A stretch of DNA of 64,000 bases, from the NCBI GenBank assembly GCA_012934845.2, contig WNNJ02000834.1, positions 32,694 through 96,693 on the forward strand, in the 5' to 3' direction. The translations under genes and the position numbers were made by a program. Origin of the DNA: Pomphorhynchus laevis. Taxonomy: Eukaryota > Acanthocephala > Palaeacanthocephala > Echinorhynchida > Pomphorhynchidae. Numbering within the stretch: position 1 is the first letter of the stretch; each line of letters starts with the position of its first letter. The notes beneath the pieces were generated by a model. That model did not search any database, was not told where the DNA came from, and worked only from the letters and a program-made list of their open reading frames with translations. Shown here piece after piece: positions 9,089-19,118 of this stretch.

Positions 9089-10441
9089 CTAGACAGAGCT
9101 AGGTGCAGGAGGGTTACCCCCACTGCCACTAGCCCCGTCGCGGGTCGTACCCCCCAGGGCAATATCTTCATTTCCCAGAGAAGCCTTCTTATCCTTGATC
9201 ATCTTCCCCACCTTGGGGGGTGGGACTGTTCTGGCCGAAGCCCCCCTCTTCTTGGAGTGGGGGGTTTTAAGCTCGTTAGGCATGGGGGCAGCTGTTGTCC
9301 CTACAAAAGAGGATAGCAGAGGTCCAATCATTGTTTGAAATTGCGAAAAAATTACTCGTTTCTGGTTATCAAGAAGTTGAATGATGTCAGCGTTTGACAT
9401 CCGGTCGGCTGATGAACCAGCAGCAGAGGCGTAGTTGATCGGGGTTCTAGGCTTAACAAACAGTTGTTTATATTCTTTAAATATTCTGCAGCGCCTTGAC
9501 CAGGCCGGATGTTCCCCTCCACAATTAGCGCAAGAGGAGGAGGCCTGACATCTTTCCCCTTTTAAAGCATACTGACAATCCCCAGCACCACAAACACCGC
9601 ATACCAAGGCCTTGCTGCATGTAGAGTACCAGTGGCCCCAGGAAGGGCACTTGTTACAGTGTGGGAATGTGAGTCGGTCTTCGTCAATTAGAGTGAATCC
9701 TAAGTTAAAACCTAGGAAAGGATTCGCTGACGATTTAGAAAGAAGCAGACCGGAATCAAGATCTGTATTTGCAAAAGCCACTGGGAGGGGGTCGCCCCCT
9801 TACCTAGGACTTGCCTCACTGATTGGAGGCCATACAATTTTTTCAGAGTTATCAAATCTTCTTCTGTTAGAAACAATGGAAAATTAGATATTTTAACTGA
9901 GCACTGAAGGGGTTTCAACGTTATGGAACCAGAGTCCAAAAGGTGCTTGTCAAAATAATCTTTGTATTCCTTTAATAAAGAGGCATTCGGGAAGGAAACT
10001 CTTACAGTATTGTCCAAAATCTTCACTGAATTGAACAGCACCCTGTTTGGATGAATTGATACAAACTTTCGCAAAAAGGTTAAGAGATTGTGTTTCTCTA
10101 TTGGTTTTTTTTGAATTGATGATGCACAGGTTAGCTAATTTTGGAATCGGGGGTAGCAGCCCCTTATCTGCATTTAATAAACACGAAACATCACTAACCT
10201 GATTAGAATTGTCTCCAGTAGACGAAAGAATTGAACCAGATCGTTCATTACTACCATATTTCATTGTAAAATCACCAAAAGTTGTAGAGCTTTGAAGCTC
10301 CGATAGCGTTTTAGCATTCATTTTTTTAGTCGATTGTGGTAACTGTTTAATAAAACCCATATACAATTCAAAAAATTGAACTAGAGCTTTGAAAAGATAA
10401 AATGCCAGTACACATCCTTTAGAGGAGTTTAGGTGTGTCAT
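9089..10441 (-). pseudogene. A2 ORF1, zinc-knuckle RNA-binding protein, frameshifted
   Basis: Three overlapping frames (10441-9950, 10074-9712, 9781-9089) together cover the ORF, so two frameshifts lie near 10085 and 9790. The N-terminal part is shared with A5 (shared motifs PNRVLFNSVK / PNRIIFNSVK and VKISNFP / MKISNFP) and may be an RNA-binding fold. The C-terminal part has three Cys/His knuckles: CNKCPSWGHWYSTC (CX2CX4HX4C), CGVCGAGDC and CANCGGEHPAWSRRC. A basic tail follows. Such ORF1 proteins bind element RNA and chaperone reverse transcription. The true start (10441 or an inner Met) is unresolved. Confidence 0.75.
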
Positions 10442-11255
10442 TGCACGGCAGTAGAAGATAAAAATACAAACATGTTAGGGATTAAAAGTTGACAATTGAA
10501 ATTATTTATACAATCATTCTTTTAATCGTAGAACCAAAGCCAATTTAAGAAGCGTGCGATAAACGATTAATAAACGACATGGACAAAACAACGATTTAAT
10601 ATTCAAACGTAGCATCCTTCAGAATATATATTTTGTCTTTGTGGCTTAGTGGCAGTATTGATTTTGACTGATAATTGTAACTGACTGTTTATAATATTAT
10701 TGTTTCCAAGTGTACGAGCTCCGGATCCTACACATATTTCATAATTTACGTATTGGGTTTATACCTTGTATAATTAGCGCAAAGTATCTTGCTTAAGACG
10801 TATAGTATAATTAGCGCAAAGTATCTTGCTTAAGTTCTGTGCTATCAGCACAGAACGTGATACGTTCTGTGCTGGAATTGCTGGAAAGACTCTAAACATG
10901 TGGAAACGTCATTAAGTCAAAGATTTAATTGAGGAATCATAATTACTGCTTGACAAATTGTGTTTAAATGTTATCCATAAGAAACAGGCGAATAATTCAA
11001 ATTTATTCCAAAGACCCATGAGAGAGGGCAACACGAATGAGGCAGTTCGGTCACAATTAACAGATATATTAAATAATCCAGCTTATTCCATGGATGATAA
11101 ATGTAGTGGTTTTTCTGTGCCCAATATATTTTGCAAGAGTTGCATCCTATTTCCGATGATGTAATATTGGATGTAGATCTGCTAAATATAATGCCACATC
11201 ACCGCGCTGAATTTACAATAATACAACGCCTGTGGGCAAGTGTCTCTAACTTGTC
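10442..11255. other. Spacer with short repeats and an unrecognised coding-like fragment
   Basis: No recognised gene. The stretch 10958-11215 (+) reads as a protein-like fragment (MCLNVIHKKQANNSNLFQRP at the start, LLNIMPHHRAEF further on in a second frame). I do not recognise it; it may be a relic of a host exon or DNA transposon. The rest is AT-rich apart from the repeat cluster at 10769-10873. Confidence 0.4.
10769..10873. repeat. 29-bp direct repeat pair plus perfect 10-bp hairpin
   Basis: Two perfect 29-bp units (10769-10797 and 10806-10834; TATAATTAGCGCAAAGTATC begins each) are followed at once by a perfect inverted repeat, GTTCTGTGCT (10834-10843), a 3-nt loop, and AGCACAGAAC (10847-10856). 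A further GTTCTGTGCT copy lies at 10864-10873. Origin unknown. Confidence 0.9.
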
Positions 11256-13150
11256 AGACTGGGTGTGAGAAGAGCAACCTTCTCACCTCCGGTTCAGACT
11301 AGGAGGAGACATCCCACTCTGGCTAACTTAATACAATGCAAAGTAATCAAGAGCCTTTTTCACTGAATATTCTTCAGTGGAATTCGGGAGGTGCTTCTGC
11401 CTTTAGCGTTTTACCCGGTAGAGATGCAGATGCTATGGTCCTTCAGGAGACGCGGTCAGTCCGGCTCCCCCAGAACATCACTCGATTTATCTCTAAGCAG
11501 ATCTACACCCTTTTTACTCCGTACATAACCCCACCTCACTCATCTTCATCTCAAGGTCTTTTAACCCTAGTTAATGCTCCTTAAGATCTTCCCTCATGTT
11601 AAACTACTCTTGTCCAGCCCTGTCTTGTTTAGCTAATCACTCTGTAAGAACGGTAAACGCCTCAGTCTAGCCAATGTCTATATTCGTTCAGGGAAGATTC
11701 ACAAGAACCGTGATCTTCTGGATCGTATTTTAGTGTTACTTGGTGATTTCAGCGACAGAACTGGTCGTTGGATTAATGCAACACTTCGCATAGCAAGGAA
11801 CGACTATCGTATTCACAAACCACCAGTCCCCACCTTTTATTGCCTAACAAAAATTCACTCCTCAACATTTTATTGTTACATAAGATGTGATTGTTAAAAC
11901 CCATCTGCACTAAACAGTCGCGCCAAAATCAGATCACCTCTCATGACCTAATTCGTTGGCGGATAGAGGAGGATACGTTGCTTAGGAGAAGGTTCCACTT
12001 TGACCCGATCAGAGTGGGTTTCTTTCAGGCAGCTATACAACTCCTCCCCCGAATAGGTAATGAGAGTTTGACCGAATTTAATTCATACCTATTATCGCAA
12101 GCTACTGCGTTGCTTTCGACTACCTATAAATGACGTTTATACCATCCCAGTCCAACAAAACTCAAGATCCTAGCCAAAATGCTACACCTTCCGAATATAT
12201 GTTTTCACCATACATGCCCTCTAGAATGAATACTTGAGCACTAGATATAGGTTCCAGTTTGGCAGAGATAGAGCGAGCATTGCTCGCCTTAACCCTTCTT
12301 AGTGTTCCTTTTGGAAGATATTCAAAAAAGATAAGTTTGTTAACTTGAAGAATAGAGCATTAAGTTGGATTGCTAGCATAGAACTTGATGAAGTTTTAGA
12401 GGAGTCATCCCTACATAATTATGGAGCTACTCAATCACCTTAACCAATCCAGCCTTGGTGTGAATGCAGAAGTATGGACTTATTTGTCACATATATCCTA
12501 AACTCCTGGGGCCACTTCCAGGCACCTCCAAATCCAATGCGCCACTCTCTCTCCACTCAGATCCGTCAGCTTTTTACAGAGTCAGAGAATGATCGTCATT
12601 ACAATGCTACTAGCCTTCCTATCCGATGTTGCTGGCGTTAATATCAGCCGTCAAGTTTTCATACCAAAAAAGAGAAATCGATTTTATGTCCTAAAGATCT
12701 GCGGCCCATCTCGAATCAAAACTCCTTTATCTCCATTTACAAAAGAGCGCTTGCGAGTAAAATCCGCGACCATCTAAGTAGGCGAAATTTAATCTCACCA
12801 GGTTTTCATAAGTACGTAAAAGATCGCTTGGTCCATACTTCAATAGGTTAAGTGCACCAGTTTTGTCAAGATAACAGTCATCAGCTCTTGTGCCAAGTTT
12901 TCTTGACTTTTCTGCAGCATTCGGAATCGTTAACAGGGTGAAATATTGTTGTATAATAAGCGATTCTTCTATGAAGATGACCCTGATGCACGTCAGTTCT
13001 ACCCTATTACAGGTGTGTCTCAAGGGTCCCCACTTTCTCCAATGTTGTATCTTGCTGCCTCAATTGAACTTTACAAAAAATTTAAACGCGATCAACATAT
13101 TGTGGTATACGATGATGATACCCCAGCTCTGTTTTATCGTCCATGTTAGA
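11256..13150 (+). mobile_element. LINE family A, copy A3 (heavily decayed, both ends missing)
   Basis: Starts in the ORF1/ORF2 junction region and carries ORF2 from the start codon (MQSNQEPFSLNILQWNSGGA at 11336) to the RT core (QFYPITGVSQGSPLSP, 12946-13149), where it stops abruptly. Pieces in order: endonuclease 11336-11584, then 11891-12133, a decayed linker, RT 12589-13149. Many stops, frameshifts and small deletions make it the oldest-looking A copy. Loss of the 3' end is unusual for LINEs, which normally lose 5' sequence, and points to later deletion or replacement by relic J. Confidence 0.85.
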
Positions 13151-13179
13151 CACATGTCGCGTAAATCACGGAGGGTGCT

Positions 13180-13558
13180 AACACTATTCATGCAGTACAT
13201 TGAGTCTTTGTTCGTAAGGGAAATTTAGATACAATCTTCCTTGACTTTTCCAAATCATTTGATTTGGTGCGTCATGACTATCTTATTATCAAAATGCAAG
13301 ATTTAGCCTTTGTTCGAATATAATACACTGGATACGAAATTTTTAAACTGGAAGTTCGCATCAGGTTCGTGTAAGCAGTGTGTGTTCGGAATGGTACGGC
13401 CAATATGGGCGTGCCGCAAGGATCTATGCTAGAACATTTACTAATTCTTATATTCATCAATGATCTTCCTAGCCTGTTGAGTTCTAATTCATTGTGTTAT
13501 ATATACGGACGATCTCAGTATATGAAGAGTTATAAAATCCTTAGATAATTGCGTGAAA
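13180..13558 (+). mobile_element. LINE relic J, left part (RT palm)
   Basis: A decayed RT fragment reads across frames: IFLDFSKSFDLVRHDYLI, NMGVPQGSM, LLILIFINDLPSLL, YTDDLS and VIKSLDNCVKLQ. This order (FDFSKAFD, GVPQGS, YADD) is that of a CR1/Jockey-like RT. The piece ends exactly where the B1 3' tail begins (13559), and a later RT segment of similar type resumes beyond B1, so J was probably split by B1. Several stops and frame changes are present. Confidence 0.7.
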
Positions 13559-14309
13559 TTGCAAATAAAAAAGACTTATTTTAACGTGGCAAATGCGTGC
13601 CAGCGCACGCTTACATGACCACAACAAAACAAAAATGTAAATCATGTGTCGAGAAAGTGTCAACAGAGGAGGTGTTTGAATGTGATAAAGGAGGGAGCGC
13701 GGAAGGACGTCGAGAGGGAGTTGATTCCAGGCGAGTGAGGCGGCGACGAGGAAGGATCGGAGACCATAGTTGTTGGAGTAATTGGGAACATGGAGTAAGA
13801 GGGTATGACGAGAACGCAGCGAGAGCGAGGTGGGGCGAGTGTCGTCTAAGAAAGGAAGGTTGATGAACGATGGGGAGCCGACAGCGATGAGACGAAAAGT
13901 AACGAGAAGAAGGCGGAGTTTGATGCGGATGTGGATGGTGGGCCAGGAGAGTTGGGCAAAATATGTGGATGTGTGGTCGAAGCGACGGAGACGACAGAGA
14001 ACTCGAACGGCGGTGTTGATTATTCGTTGTAGGGGTAGGATGATGGATTTTGGAGAATTGGCGAAAAGGCTAAGACAGTAATCGATTTTAGGGAAAAGAA
14101 GCGATGAAAGAAGAGACATACAAGAACGGAAGTCGATAAGGGGGCGGATACGGCGAATGTCACGAAGAATTAAGTTAGACGAGCGGACCTTGTCACGGAA
14201 GAAGGGTTTAAGGGGAAGGCAGATTTCCAGTGTGAAGGAAAGATACGACTGCGGATGGGCGAGTTAAACAAGGTTGTGAGAAATGGAGATATCGATGAGT
14301 ATATGGATT

Positions 14310-15697
14310 TTAATATGTGAGTAGGCAGGGGATTGGCAGGTGAGGTTTTGTTGGGCACGTACATGATGCTAGGCGGGGCGGAGTGGGATAGGATGGAGAC
14401 CGGGGTGTGAGAAAGAGCAACGTGGATACTTTAGTCTGGAGAAATGACGAATAATCATGGGCATTGATGTTGCACGACGAAGAGGAACGAGTAAGGATTG
14501 AGTTAAAAGTATGCCAGAGAGTCTTAGAGTTGAATGAAGTGATGATTTTATGCTGCCAGAAGGAGTTGCATTTGGTACGTAGTAGGTTGAGATAAGACCG
14601 GCGAAGAGCAAGATAGGAATAACGGAAAGACGGAGTGATCGAGCCAAAATCACGTCTGAGAGAGCGGTTATAGACTCTCAAAGTTTGGCGAAGTCGACGC
14701 TTTGAGAGTAGGCATTGGATGTCAAACCATGGGGCACGGTGCAAGCGATGGTGTGGGTGAGACTTGAAGGGCAAGAGAAGATCGACAGTGGATGTGAGTT
14801 CAGAGTCGAAAAGAAAGGCGAGATCGTGAGGAGAGGAATATGTTATTGTGGGATAGTATAGAGACGATTTGAGTAAGGCAGAGCGGAGAAGGGAGAGGTC
14901 AAGATTTCTCCAAGGGCGACGTAGGATTGTAGATGTGTGAGGAGGGGTGTGGTTGTGAGTGAGATCAAGGGTGACGAGAAAGTGATCGGATAGACCAGGA
15001 TCAGAGATGGACAGTGAGGTGTATGCAGCAAAATGATCAGGGACAGCGATGATGTCGAGTGCCCCGCCAATGATATGCGTGGGGCAGTGGAGATGGGTTT
15101 GTAATTGTAGTTGGATAGAATGTTGATTTAGTTGGATAGAATGTTGATGGAATCCGTGGAAGATTGGCGGTCGAGGCGGATGTTGAAGTCGCCTAGAACG
15201 AGTGAAGGGATTGAGGACAAAGAACAATGAGAAAGGAGGTCAGCGAGTTCGGTAAAAAATAAGGCAGTAGGAGCTGATAAACCAGGACGGTATACAATGG
15301 CGAGATCTAGAGTGATCGGGTTAGCAGAACGACAAGTGAGCAATTCAAAAGAGCAAGGACTGAAAGGGGGATTGATTTTGCGAAGAGACGCTGGGTGACG
15401 CGCGAATGCGACGATGCCGCCATGATTAGAGGATTTAGAAGGGCATGAACTGAGGGGGCGGGCGGATTCGACTAGGGAGCAACCGGCAGAGATCAGACGG
15501 CGAATGGAAAGGTCGTCGGAATCTGAGTGCCAGGATTCGGTGAGGCAGAAGAGATCGATGGATTGCTTGGTGAATAGGTTGAGGATAAGATCGGATTTAT
15601 TGAGAATAGATCTAGTGTTGAGGAGACCGAGGCGGAAACCGTGTGCTGTGGCAAAAGAGTCTAGTGGAGAAGACACATAGGAGAGATGGAGCGCCAT
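14310..15697 (-). pseudogene. B1 ORF2, endonuclease part, frameshifted
   Basis: AP-type endonuclease domain from the ATG at 15697: GLLNTRSILNK, LFCLTESWHSDSDD, HGGIVAFARH, IVYRPG and LGDFNIRLDR. A frame change near 15130, associated with a partial tandem duplication (GTTGGATAGAATGTTGAT twice, about 15112-15147), moves the reading into a second frame (15227-14310) covering the rest of the endonuclease and the linker. The RT palm is deleted downstream. The enzyme would nick target DNA in an intact element; this copy is dead. Confidence 0.8.
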
Positions 15698-16530
15698 CGA
15701 ATTTTTTGACGGGTGTGGACAACTTGAAAATTTCCGTCTATGTTTCGGATGGTGAGTGATGTTTCGCCGTTTTCCTCACGACGGCGTTTTTCGATGCGGG
15801 CTGAAGAGATTTGAGCGATTTCGGAAGGGGCACGATCGCAGAAAATTCGAGTGGTTGAAGATGACATGAGTTTGAATCGTTGAGAGAGGACAGAAGACGA
15901 GTGAGAGCGATGCTTGAAAACAATTTTTAGGATAGGAGGCTGGGAAGGATTAGATTGATAAGATTTGTGTAGACGGATGAATGCGACAGGAGAAATGTCC
16001 TTGAAAAAGGATGGTTTATCCGCAGGAACAATAGACGAGAGGATGGATCTGAAGGCGGAAACATCGTGGTCCAGACGTGCTTGTGGAGATAAGGAGTTAG
16101 AAGGCGTGATATTAGTAACAATGACGCAACGATCGCGAGAAGCATAGCGCTTCCGTAAAGGAGGACGACTGATGTGAGTAGGTGAGATCACGATAGAAGA
16201 GCTGGCAGTTGATGATTTGGAGGGATTTGATTTGATGACGGGAGACATAGAGGATAATGATAATAAAGAGGGTGGCAAGCGATGTGAGGAAAGGTTATGA
16301 GTGGAAGGATAGTGGAGGTTGGTGGAGGTGATTTTGATTGATGGATGCAAGTTATTGAGAAACGAGACAGGAAGGACGGGACGTGGGGTGTCGGGGAGTG
16401 AAGATGACATGGAATCGGAAGTGTATATGGTGGCAGGGTCGCTGGGTGGAGAAAGGACATTAGAAACGACGTGGGTAGTTTGAGTTGACGTGTTGGATGT
16501 TGATATGTGCTTATTGAAAAGGATATGCAT
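15661..16530 (-). pseudogene. B1 ORF1, 5'-truncated nucleic-acid-binding protein
   Basis: Open for 289 codons. The N-terminal half is Ser/Thr/Pro-rich and low in complexity. The C-terminal domain resembles the ORF1 C-terminal domain of C, D and E: SRDRCVIVTNITP, LKIVFKHRSH, RIFCDRAPSEIAQISSARIE and the ending QVVHTRQKIRWRS. Comparable domains in other LINE ORF1 proteins bind RNA. Compared with C1 ORF1 (441 aa) the PHD-like Cys region is missing. The ORF overlaps ORF2 by 37 nt in the -1 frame, as in B4 and C1. Confidence 0.75.
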
Positions 16531-16544
16531 TTGCCACTCAAAAT

Positions 16545-16835
16545 AAATTTCTCTTTTTTTTATATGTAAATAAACGGTTCACGAAATTCTATTTCATATA
16601 CATATTTCCTTTGATTAAAACAGATCGAACAAGTGAACCAATTTAAATATCTGGACATGTGCGTTTCTGATGATTTCTTCTCAACTACATAGTGATTATG
16701 TATGCGCTAAGGCCAAACGAATGGCCGAACTCATTTGCCATACATTTGGTTATTTGAGTCCACAATCATTTCTAACTCTGGCTTATGCGTTCATTTTAGT
16801 TAATTTGCTATATGGATCTCAGTGTACTTAATAAT
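16545..16835 (+). mobile_element. LINE relic J, right part (RT thumb region)
   Basis: Continues relic J beyond B1. The reading EQVNQFKYLDMCVSDD followed (after a frame change) by CAKAKRMAELICHTFGYLSP fits the region after the YADD box in CR1/Jockey RTs (typical FKYLGV...D). It ends at the 3' tail of C2, which therefore also interrupts or truncates it. Assignment to the same element as 13180-13558 is inferred from order, strand and type. Confidence 0.55.
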
Positions 16836-16837
16836 AA

Positions 16838-17215
16838 TACAATAATTTATTTAACGTGGCAAATGCGTGCAAAATGCACACTTACATGACCACTAACAAA
16901 CAAAAAAAGAACATCAAAAGTCACAGATAATTAGTTAATTGTTGAAATGGAATTGGATTTGGCGTTTGAAGCACGGCATAGATGTTGATTGGCGGATATG
17001 AATAGGCAGTTGATTCCACAAGAGAGTAGCAGCCACAACAAAGGAGCGGAAGCCAAAAGAGGTAGAGTAGATTGGGATATGTAAAAGAAGGGAATTACGG
17101 GAACGCAGAGCACAATACACAGTACGAGAATTATCGAGAAAAGGAAGGTTGAGAAATGAAGGTGTATGAGAAGTTATAAGGCGAAAAGCAATGATAAGAA
17201 GACGAATTTGAAGAC
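16838..17215 (-). mobile_element. LINE family C, copy C2 (3' end fragment)
   Basis: Matches the last part of C1: the RT C-terminal peptide SFVVAATLLWNQLPIHIRQS (17120-16935 region), 3' UTR and terminal hairpin (16865-16881, one mismatch) with a (TAA)n-like tail near 16832-16850. The 5' side is truncated at about 17215, as expected for incomplete reverse transcription. Confidence 0.85.
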
Positions 17216-17322
17216 GTACTTATCTGAAAACTAAGTGTGAAGAGTCCCAGATGGTTAGTATATTACGGCATGGAACTAAATTTGTTCAATAAGTTCGAAA
17301 CGTTTCATATTATGTCTCCCCA

Positions 17323-18425
17323 ACGTGTCTTCAACACTAGCCCCAATCACTACCACACACGGTTTCTGCCTCGGCCTCCTCAACACTAGATCTATTCTCA
17401 ATAAATCCGATCTCATCCTCAACCTATTCAATAAGCAATCTATCGATCTCTTTTGCCTCACCGAATCCTGGCACTATGATTCTAACGACCTCTTAATCCG
17501 CCGTTTGCTCTCGGCCGGTTGCTCACTTGTCGAATCCGCTCGCCCCCATCAGCAAATCCCCTTTAAATTCTCTAATCATAGTGGCATTGTCGCATTCGCA
17601 TGTCACCCCGCGTCTCTCCGCAAAATCAATCCCCCTTTCAGTCCTTGCTCTTTTGAACTGCTCACTTGTCGTTCTTCTAACCCGATCACTATAGATCTCG
17701 TTATTGTATACCGTACTGGTTCATCAGCTCCTACATCCCTATTTTTTACCAAACTCGCTGACCTCCTTTCCTATTGTTCTTTGTCCTCAATCCCTTCAAT
17801 CGTTCTTGGCGACTTCAACATCCGCCTCGACCGCCCCGCTTCTATCGAGTTCATCCAGTTCATCAACATTCTATCCAACTATAACTACAAACCCATCTCC
17901 ACTGCCCCCACACATATCCTTGGTGGGACACTCGGCATCATCGCTATCCCCGATCATTTGGCTGCCTACAGCTCACTGTCCATTTTCGATACTGGGCTCT
18001 ATATAGTGTTCTTATCTTCCTCGACCTCTCCTCCGCCTTTGACATTGTCGACCACTCCGTCCTCCTTAATCGCCTTCGTTATGATTACGGCTTTTCTTCT
18101 TTCTCTGTAGCATTGTTTGCCTCATATCTATAAAACCGTTCCTTTCGCGTCTATTCTAATTCATCATCCTCCGCTCCAATCCCTATTTTTTGCGGGGTCC
18201 CACAAGGTTCAGTCCTAGGTCCCTAGCTTTTCTCTCTTCTGCTTGGTGATCTCTCTCCGTTTATCAAACCTTTTTCCTTTAACGTCATGCAATACGCCAA
18301 TGACATCCTCATCGATACTCGTGCACCCGCACATCGCATACACGATATCGGCATTTCTGTCTCCAACTGTCTTTCTTCTATCTACGAACGTCTCTCGAAT
18401 CTCCATCTCGTTCTAAACCGCGACA
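17323..18425 (+). mobile_element. LINE family B, copy B2 (5' and 3' truncated, internal deletion)
   Basis: Begins just inside the endonuclease (GFCLGLLNTRSILNKSDLIL), includes FCLTESWHYDSND and LGDFNIRLDR, then jumps at about 18003 from the end of the endonuclease directly into the RT palm (LDLSSAFDIVDHSVLL in another frame). It continues through GVPQGS and the YADD region (here decayed) to about 18425, where the sequence folds back on itself. No 3' tail. Endonuclease ORF is open 17325-18110 including the fused part. Confidence 0.85.
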
Positions 18426-18446
18426 AAGGGTTTAGAACGAGATGGC
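18404..18446. repeat. Perfect foldback at the broken 3' end of B2
   Basis: The last B2 bases, CCATCTCGTTCTAAACC, recur as the exact inverse GGTTTAGAACGAGATGG, with an 8-9 nt loop. It marks a foldback repair or template-switch junction between B2 and repeat X. Confidence 0.9.
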
Positions 18447-19118
18447 GTGTTTTATAACAAAGGTATAAAACATACATATTCCTGGTATATTTAAATATAC
18501 AAGGAACATCCCTTTTTATATTTTAAAATATCCCTTGTTATATTAAATAATTATAGATGAATGATCCGTTACTTAGGGCACCACCTCTATACATGCAATA
18601 TAAAATTAAATTTTAAAATTTAAATAAACTTCTTTATTAAAGAATATTAGACATTTAATATTTTAATATGCATCTAGTGGTTAAAAATATCCTTTTGTCT
18701 ATGAAATACTTTTTTGATCAAAACTAAAATTATTATTTTTTTGTGTCAAATATAAAATCGATAAGATTTATTGTAAATTTCTGTTATTTTAAGGTATGAA
18801 GTTTTTAAATAAAATAGAAGTAATCAGAACAATATTATCTGTGTTGTTTACAAATATTTTAAATTTATTGAACAAATAATTTTAAACCATATCGATAAAG
18901 ATTTTTTATCATTTGTGGCATAACAAATGCCACGTATTTATAAGCAAAACATGTAGTGTGGTGAGTAATATTATACTCATCATAATTAATATAAAGTATT
19001 ATATTTAAAACTTTAATATATCACAAAACGCATTTTATATTCTGAGCGTGACCATCAAAATTAAATGAGCTAATAAATGCGTCTGAATGCTTTATCGATT
19101 ATTGTTATTATCCAAACC
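18443..19118 (+). repeat. Repeat X, intact copy
   Basis: AT-rich non-coding repeat of about 675 bp. The first 100 bp is a chain of palindromes (GTTTTATA...TATAAAAC near 18450-18472; TATATTTAAATATA near 18488-18501). It also contains a perfect hairpin GTGGCAT / ATGCCAC (18915-18921 / 18927-18933) followed by GTATTTATAAG. The whole repeat, joined to the same B fragment, recurs in inverse orientation at 46956-47522, 51907-51994 and 56425-56460, where it has been split by D1 and C1. No coding capacity. Confidence 0.85.

Larger units (their letters stand above)
6466..10441 (-). mobile_element. LINE family A, copy A2 (best preserved A copy)
   Basis: Minus-strand LINE with ORF1 (about 10441-9089), a 32-nt gap, an uninterrupted ORF2 (9056-6597), a short 3' UTR with AATAAAG and a (TTA)4 tail at 6477-6466. 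ORF2 is intact; ORF1 needs two frame changes. The exact 5' boundary is not marked by any repeat. The element encodes endonuclease and RT but no RNase H. It is the probable partner of A1 in a gene-conversion event. Confidence 0.92.
13559..16540 (-). mobile_element. LINE family B, copy B1 (5' truncated, internal RT deletion)
   Basis: CR1/L2-like LINE. From 5' to 3': ORF1 remainder (16530-15661), ORF2 endonuclease (15697 onward), linker, start of RT, then an internal deletion that removes most of the RT palm (the sequence jumps from SHWKSAF to PLNPSSVT around 14220), and the RT C-terminal region (14119-13570). The terminal hairpin lies at 13595-13610 with an A/T-rich tail to 13559. The nearest relative is B4. 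ORF1 lacks the N-terminal Cys motif because of 5' truncation. Confidence 0.9.

Noticed and set aside
18930-18945. TATA box for a host promoter
   Set aside because: TATTTATAAG lies in AT-rich repeat X with no gene downstream; no support beyond composition.
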